Below, piece by piece: positions 42,202 through 51,265 of a DNA stretch of 57,104 nucleotides; position 1 is the stretch's first letter, and the number at the start of each line of letters is the position of its first letter. The stretch spans positions 1-57,104 of the forward strand of contig JAMIFN010000053.1 in NCBI GenBank assembly GCA_035906235.1. Direction: 5' to 3'. Source of the stretch: JAMIFN01 sp035906235 (GTDB lineage Bacteria > Pseudomonadota > Gammaproteobacteria > Burkholderiales > Burkholderiaceae_C). The position numbers were made by a program, and so were the translations under genes. The notes beneath the pieces are model-generated. The model searched no databases. It was given only the letters and a program-made list of their open reading frames with translations, and was not told the origin of the DNA.

Positions 42202-42519
42202 ATGTTTGCTTGCGCTGCCACCGAAGACTTCTTTCGTCTGCGCATCATGATCTCTTTGCTTTACCGTCAAGCACGCCGTTAACAGCAGGTACTCTCTCGT
42301 GTCATTTTGGATTCAATGGTGCAGCATAAGGCCATTGAACCCATTATCGGCCACCTCAAAAGCGATCACCGTATGGGACGCTGTTATCTGAAGGGACAGC
42401 TGGGGGGTGATAGCCTCAAGGCGGTACTCGCTGCTGTGGGCTACAACATTCGCTGGCTGCGGCGCAAAATCGCTAAGAAGGGCTTGGCCTTTCTTGAGAG
42501 GGTTTTGGCTAGCAGGTAG
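42202..42519 (+). pseudogene. IS5-family transposase remnant, internally deleted
   Basis: The frame starts with an ATG at 42202 and resembles the N-terminus of IS5-type transposases (ATEDFFRLRIMIS). It is broken by a TAA at 42280 and then continues in the same frame with the C-terminal catalytic region, AIEPIIGHLKSDHRMGRCYLKG, and YNIRWLRRKIAKKG. The middle of the gene is deleted. It cannot make an active transposase. The remnant occupies most of the gap between the DsbD-family gene and tgt. Confidence 0.78.
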
Positions 42520-42646
42520 CCCTCAGCATGGAAGCGCTCTTGCATACGCTGAAATCATGGCCTGAACATGAAGAAAAATCAGGGGCGACTAACTCAGGGG
42601 CGCCGCGTGAGCAGCGCCACGAGGACTGGGGTTCATACACCTTCCC
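42520..42646. other. Intergenic tail after the IS remnant
   Basis: This stretch of about 127 bp includes a GGAAGCGCTCTTGCATA segment at about 42531 that faintly resembles the left end of the MITE-like element at 38931. No gene is seen. Confidence 0.35.
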
Positions 42647-43816
42647 TCAATCCACCCCCAAGGCTCGGTCCGCATGAAATTGCGCCACCCAAGCACCAAA
42701 GCGCCCCGCATCCAATGCGTCGCGGATTTCTTGCATCAGGTTTTGGTAGTAATGCAGATTGTGGATAGAGGCCAGCATGGGGCCGAGCATTTCGCCGCAG
42801 CGGTCTAGGTGGTGCAAGTAGGCGCGGCTAAAGCCGCCTTCGACCCGTCCGCCTGCATGCGTAAAGCCTTTGCAGGCATAGCAAGTGCAAGTAGGGTCTA
42901 GCGGGCGCTTATCGGCCTTGTGCTTGGCGTTGCGGATTTTCAAATCGCCAAAACGGGTGAAGAGGTGGCCATTGCGGGCATTGCGCGTGGGCATGACGCA
43001 GTCAAACATATCCATGCCCTGGCTGACCGAGAACACCAAATCTTCAGGCGTGCCCACGCCCATCAAATAGCGCGGTTTGTGCGCGGGCAGTTTGGGGGCG
43101 ATGTGGGTGAGCACGCGCTGCATGTCTTCTTTGGGCTCGCCCACAGAAAGGCCGCCTACAGCCGTACCAGGAAAATCCAATGCGTTCAAACCCGCCAGCG
43201 ATTCGTCGCGCAGGTTTTCAAACATACCGCCTTGCACGATGCCAAACAGGGCGTTGGGGTTGTGCAGGCGGCAAAACTCATCTTGGCAGCGCTTGGCCCA
43301 GCGCAGCGACAGCTCCATCGAACTGCGTGCTTCGCGTTCGGTGGTGATATGGCCTTTGCTTTCGTAAGGTGTGCATTCGTCAAACTGCATGACGATGTCG
43401 GCATTCAAAATGGTTTGGATTTGAATCGACACCTCGGGCGACATGAACAATTTATCGCCATTGACGGGCGAAGAAAAACGCACGCCCTCTTCGCTGATTT
43501 TGCGCATCTCGCCCAGCGACCACACCTGAAAGCCGCCCGAGTCGGTGAGTATGGGTTTGTCCCAAGCCTCAAACTGGTGCAGGCCGCCAAACTGCTGCAT
43601 GATGTCCAGCCCCGGACGCATCCACAGATGGAAGGTATTGCCCAAAATGATTTGCGCCTGCATCTCGTGCAGGCTGCGCGGCATCACGCCCTTGACAGTG
43701 CCGTAGGTGCCCACCGGCATAAAAACCGGGGTCTGCACCTCGCCGTGGTTCAAACGCATGCGCCCACGGCGCGCTTGCGTGCTGGTATCAGTCGTTAAAA
43801 GTTCAAATTCAAGCAT
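42647..43816 (-). CDS. tgt: tRNA-guanine transglycosylase
   Basis: Tgt exchanges guanine-34 for preQ1 in tRNAs with GUN anticodons. The 389-residue enzyme has the catalytic Asp in TDSGGFQVWSL and the nucleophile Asp in FDCVMPTRNARNG. The zinc site is CTCYACKGFTH, followed by a downstream His. Length is normal. It lies downstream of the DUF3149 gene and queA on the same strand, so the queuosine genes form one transcription unit. Confidence 0.97.
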   Translation of the reverse strand: MLEFELLTTDTSTQARRGRMRLNHGEVQTPVFMPVGTYGTVKGVMPRSLHEMQAQIILGNTFHLWMRPGLDIMQQFGGLHQFEAWDKPILTDSGGFQVWSLGEMRKISEEGVRFSSPVNGDKLFMSPEVSIQIQTILNADIVMQFDECTPYESKGHITTEREARSSMELSLRWAKRCQDEFCRLHNPNALFGIVQGGMFENLRDESLAGLNALDFPGTAVGGLSVGEPKEDMQRVLTHIAPKLPAHKPRYLMGVGTPEDLVFSVSQGMDMFDCVMPTRNARNGHLFTRFGDLKIRNAKHKADKRPLDPTCTCYACKGFTHAGGRVEGGFSRAYLHHLDRCGEMLGPMLASIHNLHYYQNLMQEIRDALDAGRFGAWVAQFHADRALGVD

Positions 43817-43838
43817 GGCTGCGATTGTCGCAGAGCCC

Positions 43839-43871
43839 GCGCTGGGAGCCGCCCCAAGCTGGGGGCAGCGC
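43839..43871. repeat. Stem-loop between the DUF3149 gene and tgt
   Basis: GCGCTG...CAGCGC frames an inner GCCCC...GGGGC (loop AAGCTG). It is GC-rich, lacks a T-run and may affect expression of tgt relative to queA. Confidence 0.5.
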
Positions 43872-43876
43872 TCGGT

Positions 43877-44029
43877 TTATTTTTTCACGCGCTCTTCAGG
43901 CGGCGTGCTTTCACGGATTTTTTTATTGAAATACCAGCCAAACCAAATCGCCATGCCCAGCATGAAGGCGATGACCAGCAGGCTCATTTGGCCTTCTGGT
44001 GAAGAGAGTAAATGCCCCCAAAGTCCCAT
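43877..44029 (-). CDS. DUF3149 domain-containing small membrane protein
   Basis: The ATG at 44029 follows AGGAG six bases upstream and gives a 50-residue product. It has one hydrophobic helix (residues about 16-33, SLLVIAFMLGMAIWFGWYF) and a basic, acidic C-terminal tail (STPPEERVKK). This fits the DUF3149 family of betaproteobacterial small membrane proteins; the function is unknown. It lies between queA (44164-45210) and tgt on the same strand. Confidence 0.85.
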   Translation of the reverse strand: MGLWGHLLSSPEGQMSLLVIAFMLGMAIWFGWYFNKKIRESTPPEERVKK

Positions 44030-44163
44030 AACGCACTCCTAGTAGATGAAGGCTTTTATATTGCCATAAATCCACAAGGGTTTTGCTGTTTTATATCAAA
44101 CGGACTAGATTCAAGAAGGCTTTGCAAAAGCCTTTTAGGGTGCTGGCTGGGCGCAGAAGTGCC

Positions 44164-45210
44164 CTAACGCCCCAGCAACATGCAATCGCCATAACTGAAA
44201 AAGCGGTAACGCTGCGCCACTGCATGTTGGTAGAGCGCCATGATGTGCCCATGCCCAGCCAGGGCCGAGACCAGCATCATCAGGGTGCTGCGCGGCAGGT
44301 GAAAATTGGTCAGCAGGCCATCGACCACCTGCCAGGCAAAGCCTGGGGTGATGAAGATATTGGTGTCGCCCTGCGTTTGCCCTGTTTTTGCCCAGCTTTC
44401 CAAGGTGCGCACCGTGGTTGTGCCCACGGCAATGATGCGCCCACCACGGGCACGGGTGCGGGCAATGGCGGCGATCGTCGCGGGCGGCAGGTGGTAGCGT
44501 TCATAGTGCATCACATGCTCGGCCAAATTGTCGCCTTTGACAGGCTGAAAAGTGCCCGCCCCCACATGCAGGGTGACGAAGGCTTGCTCCACGCCTTTAT
44601 CGGCCAAGGTTTGCAAAGTGGCCTCGTCAAAATGCAGCGAAGCCGTGGGCGCAGCCACCGCGCCAGGGTTTTGCGCAAACACGGTTTGGTAGCGGCGTTC
44701 GTCCTCGGCATCATCCGCATGGGCGATATAGGGCGGCAAGGGCACATGGCCATGCGCCGCCATCAAGGCATACGCATCGGCGCTGAGTTCTAGGCGAAAA
44801 ATCGCGCCATCCGCATCAGGCCAGCGCCCTAGCAAGGTGGCGCTATAGCCGCCATCCATTTGCAGCACACTGCCCACGCTAGGCTTTTTGCTGACCTTCA
44901 TGTGCGCGGCGATGATGCGGTTTTCAGCACCCGCCGCATTTTTATCAGCCAGCACGCGTTCGACCAACAGTTCTAATTTGCCACCGCTGGCCTTGCGCCC
45001 AAACAGGCGCGCCTTAACCACCTGGGTGTCGTTGAAGACGATCAAATCACCAGCTTGCAGCAGCTTGGGCAAATCGGTGAACCGCCGATCGGCGATCTGC
45101 CCGCTGCGCCCATCCAGCAAGCGCGAGCCTGTGCGCTCGGCCGCAGGGTGCTGGGCTATCAGCTCGGGCGGCAAATCAAAATCAAAATCGGCGGTGGTAT
45201 AGGTTTTCAT
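44164..45210 (-). CDS. queA: S-adenosylmethionine:tRNA ribosyltransferase-isomerase
   Basis: QueA adds the cyclopentane ring of queuosine to preQ1 in tRNA, using SAM. The 348-residue protein has the family start YTTADFDFDLPPELIAQHP, the LIVFNDTQVVKARLFG strand, and LHVGAGTFQPVKGDN. It ends with the conserved NFHLPRSTLMMLVSAL and YRFFSYGDCMLL. With tgt and the DUF3149 gene it forms the queuosine unit. Confidence 0.97.
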   Translation of the reverse strand: MKTYTTADFDFDLPPELIAQHPAAERTGSRLLDGRSGQIADRRFTDLPKLLQAGDLIVFNDTQVVKARLFGRKASGGKLELLVERVLADKNAAGAENRIIAAHMKVSKKPSVGSVLQMDGGYSATLLGRWPDADGAIFRLELSADAYALMAAHGHVPLPPYIAHADDAEDERRYQTVFAQNPGAVAAPTASLHFDEATLQTLADKGVEQAFVTLHVGAGTFQPVKGDNLAEHVMHYERYHLPPATIAAIARTRARGGRIIAVGTTTVRTLESWAKTGQTQGDTNIFITPGFAWQVVDGLLTNFHLPRSTLMMLVSALAGHGHIMALYQHAVAQRYRFFSYGDCMLLGR

Positions 45211-45249
45211 CAGATCGCAGTGCTGGCCTGAGTCAGTTTATCGCTAGCA

Positions 45250-45298
45250 AAGCAATAGCTGCTCAGGCAGGTTTTACGGCGATTTTATCGGTTTTTAT
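45250..45298 (+). repeat. Dispersed repeat copy, near-consensus
   Basis: AGCAATAGCTGCTCAGGCAG, then GTTTTACGGCGATTTTATCG, runs into the 3' end of the PepSY gene (stop at 45295). Confidence 0.8.
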
Positions 45299-46839
45299 CC
45301 CGAAAAATAACGCCGAATAAAGAGCCATAGCCCCAAGCCTGCCACCAGCAAATTACCCAGAGCGAATAAGGCCAGCAGCGCGTCGCGCACATCAGCCCCC
45401 CAGGGGATGAAATGCCATTTATGCAGGGTGCTAAAGCTCCAGCCCTCGCGGGCATCGCTGGCATCCATACGCAGGGCTAACGCGCCGCTGGCAGGCTCAA
45501 CAAAGAGGCGGGTTTGCGCCGCATCATCCAACGCCACGCGCCAGACGGGCAGGCGTTTATTGAAAAAACCGTATTCGTGGTTAAAGCGGGTGATTTCGAC
45601 ACGGCTCTTGATAAGGGCTGCGCTGGGCTGGGCATGGTGCAGAGCCAAGGCTTGCGCAATCGCGGCCATGCCGTTTTCTATGGGCATACCGTGCTCGTCT
45701 AGTACCCACATACTGGGGGACTGTTGCGCGTTGGCGTTGCGCGCTGGCGCGGCGCTGTGGCCTTCATGCCCTGGGTGTTCAGCAGCGGTTTTTGCGGCCG
45801 CCAACTGCCCCACTTGGGTATCTGGGCCGCTGGGGGCTGCGGTTGCGGTGCTGGGCGCGGCTTGCACCATCCACACCAACTGACCGCCCAGCCGCGCCAG
45901 CCCCAATTGCGTTAGCGCTTGGGCGCTGACCCCCATCCAACTGTGTTCAGTCATTTCTGCGGGGCTAAATGGCGCGAAAGCTGGCGGCGGCAAGGCAGTT
46001 GGCGCAGTTCGCACCGCCTGCCAGCCATGCAAGAGGTGATAGGCGCCGCTGCCGACTGCCATCAGCAGCATGACGGACACCACTAACCCCAGCCTGCGGT
46101 GCCAGCGCGTCAGCGGGCGCTGCCGCAAGCGTTGCTGCGCACTGGGCGCCAAGCGCCAATAAAAATACAAGCCCGATAGCGCCGAAAACAACAAGCAAGC
46201 CAGCAGCGCCGTCATCAGGCTGATTTGCAGCTTGGGGGCGGCATCTAAAAACGCCCAGTTATGCCCGATGCGGAAAACGCGCATCAGCACGGCTTGGCGG
46301 TTGTCGCTCAGGGCGGCTAGCCGCGCTTGGCTGGTGTCGATATAGGCACGCAAGCCATCATCCTGGGCAAACTCCACCCGCCAGACGGGCAGCAGTTTGT
46401 TGATGGGCAAATAATCGGCATCAAACTGCGTCACTAGGCGCAAGCTGCGCACAGGCGTGCGAGCCAAGCCCGTGTAATGCCTGGCCAATTGTTCGGCGTA
46501 CTGCGCATCACCCGCCGCCAGCGTTGCTCCGCTGTTGATCTGCAGATACTGCGCTTGGGCTTGCTGCGGCAGTGCCACGCGGTAATAGCTTTGTCCACCT
46601 ATATGGGCCAATTGCACTTGCGCAATGTGCGCAATGCCCTGCTGTTGCAAGGCCGCTGCCAATGGCAGGGCGTGCTGCAAATCGATGCGCTGCACAGGCG
46701 CACTGCGCTGGGCCGGCTGCGGCTGCGCGCGCGCCATGATGGGGTGCAGCAGGCCTGAGCCTGCCCACAGCAAAAGCCCCAGGCAACTGAGCGCGCCTAG
46801 CCAAAGGTGCAGCTGCCAAAAAAGTGCACGCGCCTTCAT
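45295..46839 (-). CDS. PepSY domain-containing membrane protein
   Basis: The ATG at 46839 has GGAG upstream and overlaps the TonB receptor stop by four bases. The 514-residue protein has a short N-terminal anchor (LFWQLHLWLGALSCLGLLLW), a long periplasmic PepSY-like region and later TM segments near residues 215 and 265, with more at the C-terminus. A His-rich stretch (HPGHEGH) is a possible metal-binding site. PepSY/TM proteins occur next to TonB receptors and are often ferric reductases or metal handling proteins; copper is inferred here from the neighbours. Confidence 0.82.
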   Translation of the reverse strand: MKARALFWQLHLWLGALSCLGLLLWAGSGLLHPIMARAQPQPAQRSAPVQRIDLQHALPLAAALQQQGIAHIAQVQLAHIGGQSYYRVALPQQAQAQYLQINSGATLAAGDAQYAEQLARHYTGLARTPVRSLRLVTQFDADYLPINKLLPVWRVEFAQDDGLRAYIDTSQARLAALSDNRQAVLMRVFRIGHNWAFLDAAPKLQISLMTALLACLLFSALSGLYFYWRLAPSAQQRLRQRPLTRWHRRLGLVVSVMLLMAVGSGAYHLLHGWQAVRTAPTALPPPAFAPFSPAEMTEHSWMGVSAQALTQLGLARLGGQLVWMVQAAPSTATAAPSGPDTQVGQLAAAKTAAEHPGHEGHSAAPARNANAQQSPSMWVLDEHGMPIENGMAAIAQALALHHAQPSAALIKSRVEITRFNHEYGFFNKRLPVWRVALDDAAQTRLFVEPASGALALRMDASDAREGWSFSTLHKWHFIPWGADVRDALLALFALGNLLVAGLGLWLFIRRYFSG

Positions 46840-48935
46840 GGTTTTTCTCCAAAGTGGTAACGCAGGCCGACCCATACGCTGCGGGGCGCGCCTGGGCTAT
46901 AGCTGTTTTGTGCGTCTGGGTTATAGCTGCCCGTGCCTGAGTAAGTGCTGCTAGCGGTTTCGGCGTAATGGCGATTGCTGGCGTTTTGCACCTGGGTCCA
47001 GGCCTCCCATGCGCCACGGCGGTAGCTGGCACGCAAATTCAGCAGGCTGTGGCCGGGGTAGCGCACGCTGTTGGCGTTATTCATCCAGTACGCGCCCAAA
47101 TGCTGCACTTCGGCGCTTAGGCGCCAGTTGGCAGTGGCTTGGTAGCCCAGCTCAAAATTGGCTAGCAGGCGGGGCGCGGCCGGCATGCTTTTGCCGTCAT
47201 AGGCCAAGCTGGGGCTTACTTGGTATTGCTGATAACGGTGGCTGGCTACAGCGCCTGCTAATTTGGCATCCCAAACTTGCGCTTGGGGTTTGAATCGCAG
47301 GGCAAACTCCACGCCTTGGTGTCGGGTTTTACCGGCATTGCGCGGCTGGCTTTGCCCTGGGGCGATGCTGTAGCTGACCACCTCATCGCGCCCGCCCAGG
47401 CGGTAGAGGCTGATCTCGGCACTGGCGCTTTGTGCGGGGTGCTGCCAGCGCAAGCCCGTGTCGATGTTGTTGTAAACCGAGGGCTTTAAATTGGGTGCCA
47501 CGAGCGCGCCGCCGTATTGCGCGCTGACTTCAGGCGGCGTAAAGCCTTGGCTGGCATTGCCCCACCATGACCAATTGGGCGCAAAGCTCCAACTCACCCC
47601 CAGTTTTGGGCTGAAATGTTCATAGCTGCGCGATTCAGAGGGCGCGCCTGTAGTCGCCGACGCACTTAAACGGTTGCGGTAGGCATAGCGTCTTGCGTCA
47701 TAGCGACCACCGACTTGCAATTTCCACTGCGGGGCGATGCGCCAATCGGCCTGTGCGTACAGGGCCTGATTACGAATATCCACCTCGTAATCGCGCCGTA
47801 AACTGCCCGCGCTAAAGCTGGTATAGCTGCCACTGGCAGGATCGCGCACGATGGCCAGATTGCGCTCTTGCGCCTGCATGGGGCTGCTGTCTAGACTTAA
47901 ACCCAGCAGCAAGCTGACCGTATTGCCCCAGCTTTGCTTGTGGTGAGCGTCTAGCCCTAGCGAATCAAAATGCTGCGCCGTGGTGCGCCCCATCGCACTG
48001 CTAGCGCCGGTGTTAAAGATCAAATAGCTGGGCAGTTGATCGGTGGTGTTGCTGCGGGCATAGGCCGTGATGGTGCTGACGCCGCCCGTATTCCAGCTGC
48101 CCTCTAATTCTGTTGATAAACGCGCGGCCTCCACCTTGCGCCAGGTGAAGTTTTGGTAAGAAAAACCTGGGCGCTGCTGGTAATCGCGCTCATTCAAGCT
48201 GCCTGGCATCTGGGTGTGCAAGCGGTTGTAGCTGAGTATGGTTTTGAGCAAAGCCGCATCGCCCACAGGCGCGTCGTGGCGCAGGCTAAGGCTGTCCTTA
48301 TCGGCCGCGTTATAGCTTTGCCAGCCACCTCTGCGGGTCGATTGGTAGCCTGATATGCGCAAGCCGCCCTCGCCCACGGCGCCAGACGCATCAAAATCCC
48401 AGCGGCGATAGCCCTGATCGCTCGCTTGCAGGCCCAGCATGGCTTGTGGCCGGGCACTAGGCGCACGGGTGAGAAAATTCACCGCGCCCCCTACCGCATT
48501 GCTGCCGTACAGGGCTGATGCGGGCCCTTTCATGACTTCGATATCCGCCGTGCCCGCCAAATTGATTTCATACAGGGCATTGTGGTTAAACAAGCCCGTG
48601 GGGCGGATCGGGATACCGTCTTCCATATACAAATACAGCGCGTTGTACGACAAGGGCTGTCGGATGCTCATGCTGTGCTGTTCATTGCCCAAATCGCTGA
48701 CATACACGCCGGCGGCTTGGTTCAGCACCTGCCCCACAAAAGTGGGCTTTTTTTCAGCCACATCGTGCTGGCTGATTTTGCTGATGGCCGCAGGGCTATC
48801 ACGCAAACTGCTGCTGCCCTTATTGGCCGAGACGATGACCGCGTCCAAACTACTCTGCGCATGGGCAACGCCAGCATGCGAGACACAAACATAGGCGAGC
48901 GCCACCCACGGCGCCCGCGATAAACGAGAAAACAT
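46836..48935 (-). CDS. TonB-dependent receptor, putative metal uptake
   Basis: The 699-residue outer-membrane receptor has a signal peptide (AHA-QS), a TonB-box-like DAVIVSA and a plug domain (residues about 40-160). The plug has MSIRQPLSYNALYLYMEDGIP and IEVMKGPASALYGSNAVGGAVNFLT. A 22-strand-type barrel ends in VWVGLRYHFGEKP. The substrate is not shown; DUF305 and DUF2946 upstream and PepSY downstream make copper or another transition metal likely (inference). No Fur box was seen. Confidence 0.87.
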   Translation of the reverse strand: MFSRLSRAPWVALAYVCVSHAGVAHAQSSLDAVIVSANKGSSSLRDSPAAISKISQHDVAEKKPTFVGQVLNQAAGVYVSDLGNEQHSMSIRQPLSYNALYLYMEDGIPIRPTGLFNHNALYEINLAGTADIEVMKGPASALYGSNAVGGAVNFLTRAPSARPQAMLGLQASDQGYRRWDFDASGAVGEGGLRISGYQSTRRGGWQSYNAADKDSLSLRHDAPVGDAALLKTILSYNRLHTQMPGSLNERDYQQRPGFSYQNFTWRKVEAARLSTELEGSWNTGGVSTITAYARSNTTDQLPSYLIFNTGASSAMGRTTAQHFDSLGLDAHHKQSWGNTVSLLLGLSLDSSPMQAQERNLAIVRDPASGSYTSFSAGSLRRDYEVDIRNQALYAQADWRIAPQWKLQVGGRYDARRYAYRNRLSASATTGAPSESRSYEHFSPKLGVSWSFAPNWSWWGNASQGFTPPEVSAQYGGALVAPNLKPSVYNNIDTGLRWQHPAQSASAEISLYRLGGRDEVVSYSIAPGQSQPRNAGKTRHQGVEFALRFKPQAQVWDAKLAGAVASHRYQQYQVSPSLAYDGKSMPAAPRLLANFELGYQATANWRLSAEVQHLGAYWMNNANSVRYPGHSLLNLRASYRRGAWEAWTQVQNASNRHYAETASSTYSGTGSYNPDAQNSYSPGAPRSVWVGLRYHFGEKP

Positions 48936-49022
48936 AAGAAAAACTTTTGCAAAAACCTAGACATGCGCCCGCACATGGCCGCTTGAGCCAAGCAAAAGCG
49001 GGACGCCAAAGAAAAGAGGAAT

Positions 49023-49412
49023 TTAGGCAAAAGTGCGTGGCGGAGCGCGCAAAGGCGGCGTTAACCAAACGCGGCTGAGCAGCAGGCGCGCTGCGGGCGG
49101 TGCAGGCGCAAAAAACCGCGCAGGCTGCAGCAACAAAACCACCACGGCAGCCGGCGGCGGCGGCGCAGCTGCGCCCCCAAGCAAACAATAAGCGCAATGG
49201 GGAATTTGCACCTGCTCGGCTGGTGCCGTCGAGTGCGCTGGCGTCCACTGCTCCGCTGGGCTGTTGGCGCTAGAGCACAGCTGCGTCCAAGGAGCTTGCG
49301 TTTGCGCCAAAGCCGCCTGAGCCAAAGCCGGTAAAAAGGCTTGGGCAAAAACCGCCAACACCAGCAGCCATTGCGCCCAATGCGTGCGCTTGATGCGGAC
49401 GGCGTTCTGCAT
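49023..49412 (-). CDS. DUF2946 domain-containing protein
   Basis: From the ATG at 49412 (MQNAVRIKR) the product is 129 residues, with a signal/anchor segment WAQWLLVLAVFAQAFLPALA. A first Cys near residue 45 precedes the conserved HCAYCLLGGA motif, and an Ala/Pro-rich hydrophobic region and a Pro/Arg C-terminus follow. DUF2946 proteins are small envelope proteins often found beside copper-type TonB receptors. A longer frame (from 49574) gives a low-complexity N-terminus and is not supported. Confidence 0.75.
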   Translation of the reverse strand: MQNAVRIKRTHWAQWLLVLAVFAQAFLPALAQAALAQTQAPWTQLCSSANSPAEQWTPAHSTAPAEQVQIPHCAYCLLGGAAAPPPPAAVVVLLLQPARFFAPAPPAARLLLSRVWLTPPLRAPPRTFA

Positions 49413-49456
49413 GCTTCGTTTTAGGGCAAAGGGCTTGGGGCAAAGGGCTCGGGTTT

Positions 49457-49939
49457 TTAATGCCCCATAGCGCTGTGCCCGCGCTCGTGTGCAGACGGCA
49501 GGGGCGCGGCTGGCGCGGCTTGGGCGGCTTGGGCTTTCAGGCTGGGTTGGGCTTTTTCCATGTCGGCCTGCCAAATGCGCATCTGTGCAATTTCTGCGCT
49601 TTGCGCCTTCACCACTTCACGCGCCAGTGCCAGCACACGCGGGTCTTGGCCATGTTTCAGCACCGCCTCGGCCATATCAATCGCACCTTGGTGGTGGGGA
49701 ATCATGCCGACGACAAAATCGTAATCAGCATGGCCCGTTAAAGCCGCGCTCATGCCTTGGTGCATCCGGCGGTTGGCTGCCTCGTAAGCCGCATTAGATG
49801 CTGCGGCCGTGGATGCCGTGGATGCCGCCTGTGCAGCTTGCACTGGAGACGCCGCGTGCGCGACATGGTGCTCGGCCGCATGGCTGGCACTGGCAAACAT
49901 GGTGGCCGCAAGGGCGGCAGCAGCAAGACGCTGGAACAT
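49457..49939 (-). CDS. DUF305 family exported protein
   Basis: The 160-residue exported protein starts at the ATG at 49939, preceded by AGAGG. The signal peptide ends near SHA-AE, followed by a His/Ala-rich linker and the ferritin-like DUF305 core. The hallmark is FVVGMIPHHQGAIDMAEAVL (residues about 75-95), with a conserved QSAEIAQMRIW helix. The tail has several His (HERGHSAMGH). DUF305 proteins are often encoded with copper resistance or uptake genes. It is transcribed first in the cluster, divergent from ftsY. Confidence 0.87.
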   Translation of the reverse strand: MFQRLAAAALAATMFASASHAAEHHVAHAASPVQAAQAASTASTAAASNAAYEAANRRMHQGMSAALTGHADYDFVVGMIPHHQGAIDMAEAVLKHGQDPRVLALAREVVKAQSAEIAQMRIWQADMEKAQPSLKAQAAQAAPAAPLPSAHERGHSAMGH

Positions 49940-50003
49940 GGCAAAACCTCTGTAGGTGATGAGGGGAAGGCGCGTAGTTTAGCAGCGGCGATAATCGCCC
50001 ACT

Positions 50004-51167
50004 ATGTCTCTTTTCTCCTTCTTCAAACGCAAGCCCAAAGATGGGTCCGCCGCTGTCGCCGCAGCCCCCGCGCCATCAGCCGCAGTCATCCCAGATCAAG
50101 GCACGGCGCCCCCCAGCCCCGCAAGCACACCGCCCCCCTTAGCTGCGCCTAATGCGCTGAGTGTTTCTGGGCCAATTGCAGCAGTTTTTCCCGCAGAATC
50201 TGCCGCAGTAGCTCCTGAAATAGCAGCAGAAAAACCGCGTCAAGGCTGGGTCGAAAAGCTCAAAACGGGCTTAAAGAAAACCAGTAGCGCGCTGGCCCAG
50301 GTTTTTACCGGACAAAAAATCGACGACGAACTGTTTGAGCAACTCGAAGAGGCTTTGCTACTGTCTGACGCGGGCACGGCCGCCACAGCCCATCTCTTAG
50401 AAGTCGTGCAGGCCAAGGTCAAAGAAGAAAAGCCCGAGAGCCCCTACCAAATTCAAGGCTACCTGATCACCGCATTCTGGGATTTGCTGCGCGGCCTAGA
50501 GCGCCCGCTGGAAATTGGCGCACACCAGCCCACGGTCATGATGATTGCTGGCGTCAATGGCGCGGGTAAAACCACCACTATAGGCAAGCTGACCAAGCAT
50601 TTGAGCGACGCTGGGCAAAGCGTGATTTTGGCGGCAGGCGACACTTTCCGCGCCGCTGCGCGCGAGCAATTAGAAGTTTGGGCTGACCGCAATAGCGTCG
50701 AGATCGTCAGCCAAAGTGGGGGCGACCCCGCCGCCGTCAGCTTTGATGCCGTGGCCGCTGGCAAAGCGCGCGGCAAAGATGTGGTCATGATAGACACCGC
50801 AGGCCGCCTGCCGACGCAGCTCCACCTGATGGAGGAGATCAAAAAAATCAAACGCGTGATTGCCAAAGCCGACGCCAGCGCCCCCCACGAGGTATTGCTG
50901 GTGATAGACGGCAACACCGGGCAAAACGCGCTGGCGCAGGTCAAGGCCTTTGACGAAACCTTGGGGCTGACAGGGCTGGTGATTACCAAGCTCGACGGCA
51001 CCGCCAAAGGCGGCGTCGTGGCCGCCATTGCCATGTGGGCACGCCAGCGCCAACAAACCCAGCCCAGCGCCAAACCGCTGGCGGTGTATTTCATCGGCGT
51101 GGGCGAGGGGATAGAAGACCTGCAAACCTTCCGCGCCAATGAATTCGCCCAAGCGATGTTGGGCTAA
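50004..51167 (+). CDS. ftsY: Signal recognition particle receptor FtsY
   Basis: FtsY is the membrane-associated receptor for SRP in co-translational targeting. The 387-residue protein has an Ala/Pro-rich N-terminal region, then the NG domain: G1 GVNGAGKTTTIGKL, DTAGRLPTQ, TKLDGTAKGG and the conserved ending YFIGVGEGIEDLQ-F. The TAA at 51165-51167 is followed at once by the MITE-like element. rsmD/coaD, its usual neighbours, are absent. Confidence 0.97.
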   Translation: MSLFSFFKRKPKDGSAAVAAAPAPSAAVIPDQGTAPPSPASTPPPLAAPNALSVSGPIAAVFPAESAAVAPEIAAEKPRQGWVEKLKTGLKKTSSALAQVFTGQKIDDELFEQLEEALLLSDAGTAATAHLLEVVQAKVKEEKPESPYQIQGYLITAFWDLLRGLERPLEIGAHQPTVMMIAGVNGAGKTTTIGKLTKHLSDAGQSVILAAGDTFRAAAREQLEVWADRNSVEIVSQSGGDPAAVSFDAVAAGKARGKDVVMIDTAGRLPTQLHLMEEIKKIKRVIAKADASAPHEVLLVIDGNTGQNALAQVKAFDETLGLTGLVITKLDGTAKGGVVAAIAMWARQRQQTQPSAKPLAVYFIGVGEGIEDLQTFRANEFAQAMLG

Positions 51168-51265
51168 GGAGCCTCTAAGAACCTCGATTTCAAAAAAACA
51201 ACCCCAATAAAATCAATGGGTTGCAAGTGTCAGGCCTTGGATTTTAGGGGTTGTTAGAGGTTTCC
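51168..51265. mobile_element. MITE-like element overlapping the miaA 3' end
   Basis: Terminal inverted repeats GGAGCCTCTAAGAACC (left) and GGAAACCTCTAACAACC (right, minus strand) differ by about three positions. An inner AACAACCCC / GGGGTTGTT pair is also present. It starts directly after the ftsY stop and supplies the last codons and the stop of miaA. No target duplication was identified. Confidence 0.5.
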
